Assembly: GCA_026196615.1 (NCBI GenBank)
Contig: JAPHSW010000012.1
Coordinates: forward strand, 1 to 43,039
DNA: 43,039 bases
Direction: 5' to 3'
Origin: Gammaproteobacteria bacterium
GTDB taxonomy: Bacteria > Pseudomonadota > Gammaproteobacteria > GRL18
In this document: piece after piece, positions 18,501 to 25,707 of the stretch
Layout of the letters: each line of letters begins with the position of its first letter
Numbering within the stretch: the stretch's first letter is position 1
Translations under genes and position numbers: made by a program
The notes under the pieces: generated by a model
What the model was told of the DNA's origin: nothing
Seen by the model: the letters and a program-made list of their open reading frames with translations, nothing else
Database searches by the model: none

Positions 18501-18612
18501 TGCTCTTGTAGAGGATGAGGAAAAATGTCACGCCTCTGGTATGGATGATTTTGTATCCAAACCATTTAAAATGATTGATATTAGTAATGTTCTGAAACGT
18601 TGGTTAAAATAA
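15505..18612 (+). CDS. Hybrid sensor histidine kinase with NIT sensor, HAMP and two receivers
   Basis: Membrane-bound sensor kinase of 1035 residues. A first membrane segment (about 17-37, LLLFLSIPIITLLFFIYNSF) is followed by a periplasmic NIT-type sensor, all helical, containing ELQKERGL and the second AKERGLLHGVFA block. This family is named for nitrate/nitrite sensing. The second membrane segment is near 430-450, then a HAMP domain. The HisKA domain has the phosphorylated His530 in STMSHEIRTPLNG. The ATPase domain has NLINNAIKF, DTGIGI and QFGGTGLGLSIS. Two receiver domains follow, with phospho-Asp818 (LLDHHMP) and Asp966 (MDCLMPNMDG). No HPt domain is attached, so a separate phosphotransfer protein is expected outside the window. 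The real ligand is not proven to be nitrate. It lies 130 bp before the YjfB-like motility gene. Confidence 0.93.
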   Translation: MNFNLWLNRISVRNKLLLFLSIPIITLLFFIYNSFQKEQKILQAQQHLSKHTAIAFSLSHVITELQKERGLTEAINNKTIENTNNLSQLTAQWKQSNKVITTFKENLAKHTQDRNLEAKHMVHINKLESFLSRRMKIHQSILESDNNTYYFDDYSEAISQGITVINIINRLTTNIQLAHLNSTYVSLIELQEQSAKERGLLHGVFARQKITTDEFRTLSTLVSNQEIYLKDFYNEASSKYIQILDKKRQHPSLKKVQSVSQDVLNRISRQELLNELQQIIGYGGLIHLFKNYVIRGDTKYVKRFEKNFKKMEQLIQTFPFQEDTTEHEKRLFKRIVSTFDMYNHMITIVSHRKKTGQNIADIDKTVQVNDDMALEAIIQLRSRLTYYDVSDWWEIASFKVNQFYETSLLLEKEINQQIQLITDKATNSIQYYFTLALATIFTTILFAYLLLKRLVKDIKAIALTMEEMQMDNKNNQLLPVDGDDEISKMSHAFNQMILERVKFENQLQSALENAQAGMIAKSQFLSTMSHEIRTPLNGVLGMSELLSQSSLNKEQREYIEIIMNSGRLLLTIINDILDFSKLEANSVELEQISFNLEKTGFDTLQLLSAAAAEKNIELIFNYPLDIPSYYIADPSRIRQILLNLINNAIKFTSSGYVLLEFKGLELEKDLYRLTISVKDTGIGISDEYKDRLFESFTQAEQSTTRQFGGTGLGLSISQRLVELMGGRIEVISKQDEGSEFYFSLTLPVSDALPENLDTDLSDIRALVVDDNSVNLTIIEKMLQYYNIECVLLSKPEQAISLLHESKKSGQLFDVVLLDHHMPIMNGFELATIIKETPDFDTVKLLLLTSGGMKGDAEKAHKIGFSAYHTKPLRSDILIQSLINVLARKKEERLLTNFNIEEAIDKKNLSEKPLFTGHILLTEDNLVNQKVALAVFKKLKLKVDIANDGLEAIEKYKNFKYDLIFMDCLMPNMDGFEATRSIRKMEQSNEHIPIIALTANALVEDEEKCHASGMDDFVSKPFKMIDISNVLKRWLK

Positions 18613-18668
18613 ATACTGATTTCCAATTTGATCAATTCCAATATCAATCAATATTTATCCGATTTACC

Positions 18669-18695
18669 TAAAGTTCTCACTTAAGTGGACGCTAA
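18669..18695 (+). promoter_or_regulatory. FliA (sigma-28) promoter for the YjfB-like gene
   Basis: TAAAGTTC at 18669-18676 matches the FliA -35 consensus TAAAGTTT at 7 of 8 positions. After exactly 11 bp, GACGCTAA at 18688-18695 matches the -10 GCCGATAA at 6 of 8. Transcription should start near 18702, about 40 nt before the ATG at 18742. The spacer contains a perfect 10-bp palindrome CACTTAAGTG (18678-18687) that could be incidental or an operator. Confidence 0.65.
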
Positions 18696-18741
18696 AGGTT
18701 TAACTAAAAATTTAAGATAGAAGTTATGAGGAGTTATTCCA

Positions 18742-18930
18742 ATGAGTGGTATGGATATTTCTGGAGTACAAACAACAGCTATTGCTTCGAATGTTGGACA
18801 AAATGATGCGGCAGGTATTGCTGTATTAAAAAAAGCGATGGATATTCAGAAAGAGTCTGCCTTACAACTGATTGAATCTATCCCTGCGCCATCCGGTAAC
18901 ATTGGGAATAATATTAATGTAAAGGTCTAA
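18742..18930 (+). CDS. YjfB family putative motility protein
   Basis: A 62-residue protein matching the small YjfB family (putative motility protein). The family hallmark seen here is GIAVLKKAMDIQKESALQLIESI, an amphipathic helix, with a short N-terminal MDISGVQTTA. It has no signal peptide or membrane segment. GAGGAG precedes the ATG. The strong FliA-type promoter upstream agrees with a late flagellar or motility role, and the gene follows a large sensory kinase. The biochemical role of YjfB proteins is not known. The C-terminal part (PAPSGNIGNNINVKV) is glycine/asparagine-rich and probably flexible. Confidence 0.8.
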   Translation: MSGMDISGVQTTAIASNVGQNDAAGIAVLKKAMDIQKESALQLIESIPAPSGNIGNNINVKV

Positions 18931-18981
18931 AATTTTTAGCATAATAAAACGCCTTTAGCCCTTTCAAAACTTTTAAATAGA

Positions 18982-18998
18982 AGCAAACTCCCTTTGCT
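18982..18998. repeat. Short hairpin between convergent genes
   Basis: AGCAAA at 18982-18987 pairs with TTTGCT at 18993-18998 around CTCCC. It lies between the convergent YjfB-like and SulP genes. No long T run follows on the plus strand; on the minus strand TCTATTTAAAAG follows. It is a weak terminator candidate. Confidence 0.25.
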
Positions 18999-19030
18999 CC
19001 TACTCAAACATTAGTCTTAACGAGACCGAT

Positions 19031-20587
19031 TTAGCCTAATTTGTCATCTGCAACAAAATATTTTGGATCTTCAATTACATTTACTTCGCACAGCTCTCCC
19101 GCTTTGGATAACAACGTTCTACACTCAGGACTCATGTGCCTTAAATGCAAACGTTTATTGGCACTGAGGTAACGTTCAGCCAGAGTATCAATTGCTTCAA
19201 TCGCTGAATGATCTGATACTCGAGAATTTTTAAATTCAACCACGACATCATCAGGATCATTTTTAGGATCAAATAAATCCTGGAAATTTTGTACTGAACC
19301 AAAAAATAGTGGGCCATGTAGTTCATAAACCTTTGACTCATCGTTATCACGCGTAATAACCACCGTAATATGTTTTGCATGATTCCATGCGAATACAAGT
19401 GCCGCAATAATAACACCAATAAAAACAGCAATGGCTAAATTATCGGTAATTACTGTAATAGCAGAGACTGAAATTAGAATAAAAGCATCTGATTTTGGAA
19501 TTTTTCCTAAAATACGAAAGCTTGACCATTCAAAAGTACCAATAACGACCATAAACATCACACCAACCAAAGCAGCAAGTGGAATTTTAGAAATGAGTTC
19601 TGAAGCAAACATAATAAAGCTGAGCAGAAATAATGCAGCAGCAATGCCAGATATGCGTCCGCGACCACCCGAGTTAACATTAATCATGGACTGACCAATC
19701 ATGGCACAACCACCCATACTACCAAAGAAACCACTAGTAATATTGGCAAGTCCCTGTCCCACACATTCTTTATTTCCACGACCACGAGTTTCAGTCATTT
19801 CATCAATCACGGTGAGTGTCAAAAGAGACTCCGTTAGTCCAATGGCAGCAAAAGCCAGAGAATATGGAAAAATGATCATCAGAGTATCAATAATTTCTGA
19901 CATTGAAGAAAAAGGAATCATCGGAATATGAAACTCAGGAAAGCCACCGGCAATTGAAGCTATATCCCCAACAGTACGAGCAGGCAAACCCAGAGCAATT
20001 GCCAGTATTGAAACAACCAGAATACCAGCAAGCGGTGCTGGAATGGCTTTAGTGTATTTAGGTAAAAAATGAATAATAACCATTGTCAGCGCAATCAAAC
20101 CTAACATCGTCCATAAAAGACTGCCTTCCATCCAAATCATTGCATCTGTATCTTGAGGATCAGGTATCTTAAATTGACCAATTTGTGCCAGAAAAATAAC
20201 AATAGCCAGACCATTAACAAAGCCCAACATAACAGGGTGTGGAACCAAGCGAATAAACTTTCCTAAATGTAAAGCTCCAAATAATATTTGGATAATCCCC
20301 ATCAAAACAACCGCTGCAAACAGGTATTCAACCCCATGAATAACGACCAACCCGGTCATGATCACAGCCAAGGCCCCTGTTGCTCCAGAAATCATACCTG
20401 GACGTCCGCCAAAAACAGCCGTGATTAAACCCACAATAAAAGCAGCATATAAGCCAACCAGAGGATCGACCTGTGCAACAAAAGCAAAAGCAATCGCTTC
20501 TGGTACTAGAGCCAACGCAACAGTTAGGCCAGAGAGAATTTCAGTTTTAACATTACAAGGTTGCTCTTTAGGGCAAAGGTCAATCAT
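19031..20587 (-). CDS. SulP family inorganic anion transporter with STAS domain
   Basis: Inner-membrane transporter of 518 residues for an inorganic anion such as sulfate or bicarbonate. The transmembrane part (about 15-410) begins with ILSGLTVALALVPEAIAFAFVA and continues with DPLVGLYAAFIVGLITAVFGGRPGMISGATGA, the classic SulP half-repeat. A second landmark is GQGLANITSGFFGSMGGCAMIGQSMINVNSGGRGR. The C-terminal cytoplasmic STAS domain (about 430-505) contains VVVEFKNSRVSDHSAIEAIDTL. The closest remembered relatives are bacterial SulP transporters resembling the cyanobacterial bicarbonate carrier BicA, but the substrate cannot be read from sequence. The gene stands alone: a 332-bp region separates it from the M20 gene upstream. 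Confidence 0.92.
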   Translation of the reverse strand: MIDLCPKEQPCNVKTEILSGLTVALALVPEAIAFAFVAQVDPLVGLYAAFIVGLITAVFGGRPGMISGATGALAVIMTGLVVIHGVEYLFAAVVLMGIIQILFGALHLGKFIRLVPHPVMLGFVNGLAIVIFLAQIGQFKIPDPQDTDAMIWMEGSLLWTMLGLIALTMVIIHFLPKYTKAIPAPLAGILVVSILAIALGLPARTVGDIASIAGGFPEFHIPMIPFSSMSEIIDTLMIIFPYSLAFAAIGLTESLLTLTVIDEMTETRGRGNKECVGQGLANITSGFFGSMGGCAMIGQSMINVNSGGRGRISGIAAALFLLSFIMFASELISKIPLAALVGVMFMVVIGTFEWSSFRILGKIPKSDAFILISVSAITVITDNLAIAVFIGVIIAALVFAWNHAKHITVVITRDNDESKVYELHGPLFFGSVQNFQDLFDPKNDPDDVVVEFKNSRVSDHSAIEAIDTLAERYLSANKRLHLRHMSPECRTLLSKAGELCEVNVIEDPKYFVADDKLG

Positions 20588-20919
20588 AGAAGGTCCAGGG
20601 AAAATAAAAAAAACAGTAAGTCCCCACCACTTATTTTCAGTAAGTTTGAGGATGCAGTTACAGCGAATAAATAATTAGTGCATTGATATAAGCAAGAAGA
20701 AATTACACAAAATGCTAAAAAACGGAGCTGTATTATATACAAATTAATGTTTTTTTTCTAGTGCCATCTTTCCAAAGTAACTCAATTTACTCAAACCTAT
20801 AAAACTGATGGAATAAGTCAATCAACAAACCTGATTTCGGCCATTTTGCTTTATACAACGTAAAAATCCGAAACCAGAGGAGCTTTGAACAGAGCAATCA
20901 AACTGCGCTTACAGTAATA
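20588..20919. other. Intergenic region between SulP and M20 genes
   Basis: No gene is supported here; an antisense frame extending over the sulP start is a shadow. One possible hairpin lies at 20831-20840 (CTGATTTCGG) and 20868-20877 (CCGAAACCAG). In minus-strand RNA it forms a 10-bp stem with one G-U pair, about 43 nt beyond the M20 stop codon, and could end or stabilise that transcript. The promoter of the SulP gene should lie in the AT-rich part from about 20600 to 20760, but no clear -35/-10 pair was found. Confidence 0.4.
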
Positions 20920-22092
20920 TTATCTTAATTGCATCTGAACCATTTTTACCCAATAGCTGGCACCAATTGTCAAAATATCATCATTAAAATCATAATAGGG
21001 ATTATGCAAAGAGGCACTCTCTCCATTTCCGATAGAGACATAACATCCTTTTGACTCATTCAATAAAAAAGAAAAATCTTCTGAGCCCATACTGGGCGGA
21101 TTATCACGGATAATCTTGCTGCTCCCAACAACTTCCATAGCAGCCAAAACAGCATTTTCTGTTTCAATATTACTGTTTATCGTTGATGGATAACGTTTTT
21201 GATAATCAATCTCAACGGTTGCACCATAGGCATCACAAATAGACTGAACCATCTGCTGTAATTGAGTAATGATTTTATCTTGAACCTTATGATTAAAGGT
21301 TCGAACTGTACCCGATAATTTTGCTGTTTCAGGTATCACATTATAACTATCACCTGCATGTACTCGTGTTATGGAAACAACAACAGCATCCTGAGGATTG
21401 CATTGGCGAGAACTGATATTTTGTATTGCCGTGATCACCTGACCTGCAATCACTATGGGATCGATTGTATTTTGTGGTGCAGCAGCATGGCCACCCTTAC
21501 CACTAATACAGATATCAAAAACATCATAAGCAGCCATCACAGGACCACTTCGAATAGCGAATTGGCCAACACCTAACCCAGGCCAGTTATGCATACCATA
21601 AATTGCATCGATGGGGTACTTTTCAAAGAGCCCCTCTTCCACCAGGACTCGTCCTCCGCCTTCATTTTCTTCTGCAGGCTGAAAAATAAAATAAACCGTG
21701 CCATTGAAATCCAGATTCTGGGACAAATAATGTGCAGCACCCAGTAACATCGTTGTGTGACCATCATGACCACAGGCATGCATCATCCCTGAGTGAGTTG
21801 AACAATAAGTCGCTTCTGTTTTTTCAACAATAGGCAAAGCATCTAAATCAGCTCGTAAAGCAATTGATTTATGAGCAGTGTTTGCTTGATCGGTTAGTTT
21901 ACCTGTTATGGAGCCAATAACACCTGTACCAGCCATTCTCGGGTGCAGTGTTACCCCAAAGGAAGCCAGCTTCTGCTCCACAAACTGTGCTGTTTTTTCT
22001 TCTCCGAAGGCAATTTCGGGTATCGAATGTAACTCATGACGCCATTTTTTTAGTTCTTCTTTATTTTTAACTATTTCATCTATCAGGGGCAT
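20920..22092 (-). CDS. M20 family metallo-amidohydrolase (hippurate hydrolase/aminoacylase type)
   Basis: Zinc- or manganese-dependent hydrolase of N-acyl amino acids, 390 residues. Metal-site motifs are visible: LRADLDALP, MHACGHDGHTTMLLGAA, FQPAEENEGGGRVLVEEGLF (catalytic Glu pair), YGMHNWPGLGVG, and MGSEDFSFLL near the C-terminus. The dimerisation (lid) domain lies in between (about 180-290) with ISGKGGHAAAPQNTIDPI. This is the amidohydrolase branch that includes hippuricase, N-acetyl-amino acid deacetylases and IAA-amino acid hydrolases; the actual substrate is not clear. The start is 3 bp after the stop of a small membrane protein gene, so the two are probably co-transcribed. Confidence 0.9.
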   Translation of the reverse strand: MPLIDEIVKNKEELKKWRHELHSIPEIAFGEEKTAQFVEQKLASFGVTLHPRMAGTGVIGSITGKLTDQANTAHKSIALRADLDALPIVEKTEATYCSTHSGMMHACGHDGHTTMLLGAAHYLSQNLDFNGTVYFIFQPAEENEGGGRVLVEEGLFEKYPIDAIYGMHNWPGLGVGQFAIRSGPVMAAYDVFDICISGKGGHAAAPQNTIDPIVIAGQVITAIQNISSRQCNPQDAVVVSITRVHAGDSYNVIPETAKLSGTVRTFNHKVQDKIITQLQQMVQSICDAYGATVEIDYQKRYPSTINSNIETENAVLAAMEVVGSSKIIRDNPPSMGSEDFSFLLNESKGCYVSIGNGESASLHNPYYDFNDDILTIGASYWVKMVQMQLR

Positions 22093-22095
22093 AAA

Positions 22096-22467
22096 TTACG
22101 ACTCATCATTTAAACTGGACATCCGGGATAAGCCCCAAATACCGATAGTGGTTCCAAATAAGAACAAGACCCATAAAATCATTGGCTCAGAACTTTTCAT
22201 AATCATCAATTTATCCATAAAAATAGACACAGCGGCAATAATTCCTAATAAAATCTGAAACCCAGAAGCAAATTGAATGGTGCGCCGTTGCAATTCAATG
22301 GTTGATATTTTATCCATCAAGCCAAAACAAGCCAGGAAACCAATAAAGTAAATCATCCAAAATGGGATACTGGAACCGTTGATGATCAAACCAAAACTAA
22401 TCAACAAGAGTGAAATCCCACTGGCTATTGCCAGTAGCAATAAAAATAAGGCAAAAAGATAAAACAC
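22096..22467 (-). CDS. Small four-helix membrane protein, unknown function
   Basis: A 123-residue, strongly hydrophobic protein with four predicted membrane helices: about 2-30 (FYLFALFLLLLAIASGISLL), 35-52, 66-85 and 94-112. A short charged loop (DKISTIELQRRT) lies between helices 2 and 3, and a polar tail (SRMSSLNDES) ends the protein. I do not recognise a family. It is upstream of and nearly adjacent to the M20 amidohydrolase gene on the same strand, which suggests one transcript, but no functional link is evident. Confidence 0.6.
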   Translation of the reverse strand: MFYLFALFLLLLAIASGISLLLISFGLIINGSSIPFWMIYFIGFLACFGLMDKISTIELQRRTIQFASGFQILLGIIAAVSIFMDKLMIMKSSEPMILWVLFLFGTTIGIWGLSRMSSLNDES

Positions 22468-22544
22468 AAAACCTCCTCAAAGCTCTTATTTTCATAACAA
22501 GATGTGAATAAGAGAAATAATAAAGCTAAATAATCGGACGAACA

Positions 22545-23012
22545 TTAATCAACGGAATAAGTATTATTTCTATTTTGTTTGACTTTAAGATCAATTAAAA
22601 TTTTTACCTTAGCAACACTGTCTTTATCCAGATCAGCAAGATCAATTGCCAATAATTGAACAGCCTGTTTATCATCATGGATAGATAATGCTATTTTTTG
22701 GTTTTGCTGGTATTCAACCTTCTGTATATCAGACCACTTAATTTTTTCATTAAATTGCTTAATATTAAACAAAATAATACCATCTTTATTTAGAACGACT
22801 TTATAAACATAAAAGTTAATTCCTCCAACCAGAAAAATAAAACTGACGGTAAATAACACACCCGGCATAAAACTGTGTTTATGTCGTTTTTTCAGTTGAT
22901 TACGCCATCTTTTACTGACAAAAAAAAGCAACAAGCCTGACAAAAGCAATAAAAACATCCAAATAGGTGAATATTTAATAATAAATTGATCAGGCAGTAT
23001 CAGAAGTTCCAT
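22545..23012 (-). CDS. Membrane-anchored protein with PH-like C-terminal domain
   Basis: A 155-residue protein with two membrane helices (about 16-34, SPIWMFLLLLSGLLLFFVS, and 50-70, FTVSFIFLVGGINFYVY). A cytoplasmic domain follows of the pattern strand-turn-strand: NKDGIILFNIKQFNEKIKWSDIQKVEYQQNQ. The KWSDIQKVEY block resembles bacterial pleckstrin-homology-like membrane proteins, where this layout is common. The function is unknown. It is divergent from the gene at 23223 and 77 bp upstream of the four-helix membrane protein gene. Confidence 0.55.
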   Translation of the reverse strand: MELLILPDQFIIKYSPIWMFLLLLSGLLLFFVSKRWRNQLKKRHKHSFMPGVLFTVSFIFLVGGINFYVYKVVLNKDGIILFNIKQFNEKIKWSDIQKVEYQQNQKIALSIHDDKQAVQLLAIDLADLDKDSVAKVKILIDLKVKQNRNNTYSVD

Positions 23013-23222
23013 TTTCTCAATGCTTTGTCTTTATGCTTCACTTGAAGAGATTATTTTTATATTGTTTTAAGCGTCATAATAATACCATACATAGAGCAAA
23101 ATTTATCAACAACGATTAGCCTCAATACAATAAGAATTAACTGAAAGTAAATTCTTATTAAGTCTATTTATCACCTGATTTTTAAGCTAAAATTCATTGA
23201 AATTAAATATTGGACGCCAAAA

Positions 23223-23648
23223 ATGCTCGATTTTATTTTTTTCCACGAAACTCCAGTTCAAAAATTTCAACAGTTCCTTGATACTGAAAAAATTCCTTAT
23301 GAAAATGATACTGAATTTCAGGCATCTGTTGAAGAAACAGGATTTACCATTAGTATCAGTGATGAGTATGAGCTGGATATCATAGAAAAAGTAGAAAACT
23401 ATTACGATGCAATGATGGATTTAAATGCTGAACTCATTTCTTCCGAAGAAGAGGATAATGAGGGTGAAATTGAAAATGCGGGTATCAGTGTTAATTTGGC
23501 CGATGGCAGCACAGTTCTAGCCGATGTTGATCCAAATCTAATTTATAAATTATCCGAAGCACTTAGCCCAAATGAAATTTTAGAACTTATAAATGCCATC
23601 GCCAGTGCCGTTGAAAATCCTGACAGCCGACCTTTGTGTAAAAGATAA
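23223..23648 (+). CDS. Conserved hypothetical acidic protein
   Basis: A 141-residue, very acidic cytoplasmic protein. An N-terminal part starts FIFFHETPVQKFQQFLD and looks like a small alpha/beta fold. A middle Glu/Asp-rich linker (SSEEEDNEGEIENAG) follows, and then a conserved C-terminal module ISVNLADGSTVLADVDPNLIYKLSEALSPNEILELINAIASAVENPDSRPLCK. That last module is familiar from uncharacterised gammaproteobacterial proteins but has no known role. GGA lies about nine bases before the ATG. The neighbour on the other side is a convergent GAF protein gene. Confidence 0.65.
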   Translation: MLDFIFFHETPVQKFQQFLDTEKIPYENDTEFQASVEETGFTISISDEYELDIIEKVENYYDAMMDLNAELISSEEEDNEGEIENAGISVNLADGSTVLADVDPNLIYKLSEALSPNEILELINAIASAVENPDSRPLCKR

Positions 23649-23694
23649 ATACTATCTTCGAAATTTAGTCAAAGACTATCATCAAAAAAGTCTT

Positions 23695-24294
23695 TTAAGA
23701 TGACTTGATTGATTTAAAAAGGGCTTGTTGTTTGTCTATTAAAATTTTAGAGGACAGCGTAAAAGCCGTTTGTAACACAAACAAGTCAACTAGCTCTTTG
23801 TCATTATCATTAAAGACACGAATATTACCATCACTGTCTTTGGCATTTATTAACTGAATCACACCAATGATTTTTTTCTCAAAATCAAAAATCGGGACCG
23901 TTAATACGGAGTGAGTCCGATAACCTGTGTTTTTATCAAACGCTCGGGTTCCAGAAAAGTTATATGAGTCTTCGTCATAAATATCGTCAATCAGAATACT
24001 TTTTTCCAGCAAAACACAATTCACAACGACCATTGAAGCATTTGCTACGCCATCTTCATGAATAGGAATACTTGGGAAGTCAATCTCAGGTGCCATTTTA
24101 TTAATTTCTAAAGAATGGTTAAGCACTACTTCAAATTTCAACAATTGATTCTCAAAAATTGAATACAGAGTCCCTGCATCCGCATGAGTCAAATCCATTG
24201 CACCCTCAACCACAATGGCCAATTGAGTTTGCAAATCCGTTTCTCTGGAGAGTTTAGTTGAGATTTGATTAAAAATTGCTGTACTCTTAGACAT
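23695..24294 (-). CDS. GAF domain protein
   Basis: Single-domain GAF sensor of 199 residues. The start is placed at the ATG giving MSKSTAIFNQISTKLSRETD, since GAF proteins of this kind begin with such a helix. A TTG 21 codons earlier would add an unnatural aromatic leader. The GAF core (about 20-180) shows LTHADAGTLYSI, HSVLTVPIFDFEKKIIGVIQLINAKD and a closing helix region NDKELVDLFVLQTAFTLSSKILI. There is no attached output domain, so it probably acts on a partner protein or binds a small ligand such as a cyclic nucleotide. The promoter should be in the 222-bp divergent gap shared with hsp20. Confidence 0.8.
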   Translation of the reverse strand: MSKSTAIFNQISTKLSRETDLQTQLAIVVEGAMDLTHADAGTLYSIFENQLLKFEVVLNHSLEINKMAPEIDFPSIPIHEDGVANASMVVVNCVLLEKSILIDDIYDEDSYNFSGTRAFDKNTGYRTHSVLTVPIFDFEKKIIGVIQLINAKDSDGNIRVFNDNDKELVDLFVLQTAFTLSSKILIDKQQALFKSIKSS

Positions 24295-24516
24295 TTTCTC
24301 ATTCCATTCTTGATAATCTAATAGATGTCCCCAAATAATAGTGTAACAGATGCTCAATGAGGTCCGTTACAAAAAATTGATCGGATTGCAAAGTCGGTCA
24401 CTTAATTCTGGACAATATCTAACTAAAAATGATGTCAGAAGCTATTTCTGCATACATTGAAATAAAGATAATAGTCTATTTTTTTAAAAATATTGCTTAA
24501 TTGAAAGGATATTATT

Positions 24517-24990
24517 ATGAACACATTTGATTTTTCACCACTTTTTCGCTCAGCAGTTGGGTTTGATCACCTTTATTCAAAACTTGATCATGCAACACGT
24601 ACAGCACAGAGCCAACCCAGCTATCCCCCATACAATATAGAGCTCATCGATGAAGACAGTTATAGAATCACGATGGCACTCGCTGGATTTGATGAGTCAG
24701 ATCTCAACATCCAAACTGAAAATAATGTTTTAACCATCACTGGAGAGCAAGCTGCTCAGGAAGATGAGCGTCAGTTTTTACATCGTGGCATTGCAGCACG
24801 AAATTTTGAACATCGCTTTCAATTAGCCGAGCATGTCAAAGTCACTGGTGCTAATTTAATTAACGGCCTTTTAAATATTGAGTTGGTAAGAGAAATTCCA
24901 GAAGCAATGAAAGCACATACCATTTCAATTTCAACGTCTGCTAATAGTAGCAAGAATAAACTAAAAGATGCCTCGGTTAAAGCCGCATAA
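24517..24990 (+). CDS. Small heat-shock protein Hsp20 (IbpA/IbpB type)
   Basis: ATP-independent chaperone of 157 residues that holds unfolding proteins. The N-terminus FDFSPLFRSAVGFDHLYSKLD is typical of IbpA/IbpB. The alpha-crystallin domain (about 38-125) has PPYNIELIDEDSYRITMALAGF, LTITGE and the conserved IAARNFEHRFQLAEHVKVTGANLINGLLNIELVREIPE. The C-terminal tail lacks the usual I-x-I motif in a perfect form (HTISISTS). GAAAGGA precedes the ATG. I looked for a sigma-32 promoter and an RNA thermometer in the leader and found neither convincingly. A strong terminator follows. Confidence 0.93.
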   Translation: MNTFDFSPLFRSAVGFDHLYSKLDHATRTAQSQPSYPPYNIELIDEDSYRITMALAGFDESDLNIQTENNVLTITGEQAAQEDERQFLHRGIAARNFEHRFQLAEHVKVTGANLINGLLNIELVREIPEAMKAHTISISTSANSSKNKLKDASVKAA

Positions 24991-25010
24991 ATATTCACTG
25001 AAAAAGTAAT

Positions 25011-25039
25011 AAAAAAGGGAGTCTATGCTCCCTTTTTTT
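25011..25039 (+). terminator. Rho-independent terminator after hsp20
   Basis: AAAAAAGGGAG at 25011-25021 pairs with CTCCCTTTTTT starting at 25028 around the loop TCTATG, and the right arm runs on as a T tract to 25039. It is a textbook intrinsic terminator, 20 bp after the stop, and the flanking A tract makes it potentially bidirectional. Confidence 0.9.
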
Positions 25040-25140
25040 ATGCCTGTTGCTTAAAGTATAAAGATAAAATACTCCTCCTCAATTTATAGTATTTTTTTAT
25101 TATGAGATTCATTTTGACAATTAAATAAAATCAAACTAAA

Positions 25141-25165
25141 ATAACCAACCATAACACTTGGTTAT
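25141..25165 (+). promoter_or_regulatory. Leader hairpin upstream of rubredoxin
   Basis: ATAACCAA at 25141-25148 pairs with TTGGTTAT at 25158-25165 (9-nt loop). It is followed directly by TAATTTTTT and then the GGAG ribosome site at 25175-25178. A hairpin plus T run this close to the start could attenuate or influence translation; it could also simply be chance in AT-rich DNA. Confidence 0.35.
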
Positions 25166-25184
25166 TAATTTTTTGGAGTTTTTT

Positions 25185-25349
25185 ATGAGAACATGGCGCT
25201 GTAAAATTTGTAATTTTATTTATGATGAAAAAGAAGGTCTCCCAGAGGAAGGCATTGCCCCAGGAACAGCCTGGGAAGACATTCCAGAAGACTGGTTATG
25301 CCCTGACTGTTCAAAAGGAAAAAATGAATTCGAAATGGAACTCATTTAA
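25185..25349 (+). CDS. Rubredoxin
   Basis: Small one-iron electron carrier of 54 residues. The iron is held by four cysteines in CKICNFIYDEKEG and CPDCSKG, with the conserved aromatic and Gly residues between them (GIAPGTAWEDIPEDWLCP). The ATG at 25185 has GGAG seven bases upstream; an in-frame upstream start would add nine unnatural residues. Rubredoxins in gammaproteobacteria feed electrons to alkane hydroxylases, oxygen or nitric oxide reductases. None of these partners is adjacent, so the specific redox partner is unknown. Confidence 0.95.
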   Translation: MRTWRCKICNFIYDEKEGLPEEGIAPGTAWEDIPEDWLCPDCSKGKNEFEMELI

Positions 25350-25371
25350 TTTCTTAAATAACAATATAATT

Positions 25372-25404
25372 CATAAAACCATCACAAAACTGTATGGTTT
25401 TATG
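25372..25404. terminator. Inverted repeat after rubredoxin
   Basis: CATAAAACCAT at 25372-25382 is perfectly complementary to ATGGTTTTATG at 25394-25404 with an 11-nt loop, 22 bp after the rubredoxin stop. Only ACTTTT follows, so it is a modest terminator or a 3'-end stabilising hairpin. Confidence 0.5.
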
Positions 25405-25707
25405 GACTTTTATGCAATCAATCAGCAAATCAAGAACACTTTTCACCATATTCAAAAAGATAAATAAACTTTCAATCCCCTTTTTTGAAACTCCATTCAG
25501 TTATCACAGCCTAATTCCATTTAATACTATAATTTTCATAGCTCATACAAATAAACTGGCCCCCTCTTATTTGTACTTGATATAAATCATGATTTATCAA
25601 GATGACAATAGATTCTTTACTTTAGAAATGTATTAATTAACCGATAACAATATTAATAACAAACTTAAAGTTTTACTTTTTAATACTGAATTTCATTAAG
25701 GTATTAG

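Noticed and set aside
20358-20678. 106-codon plus-strand frame over the start of the SulP gene
   Set aside because: Antisense shadow of a well-supported transporter gene; composition is that of the reverse strand of membrane helices.
24361-24516. Sigma-32 promoter or RNA thermometer before hsp20
   Set aside because: No CCCCAT-like -10 and no convincing pairing over the GAAAGGA ribosome site.
25394-25585. 63-codon plus-strand frame after rubredoxin
   Set aside because: Starts inside the hairpin after rubredoxin, is AT-driven and has no ribosome site.
25640-25647. ACCGATAA considered as a full FliA promoter for the chemoreceptor
   Set aside because: The -35 at the proper spacing (TTTAGAAA) is poor, so it is noted only as a possible -10.
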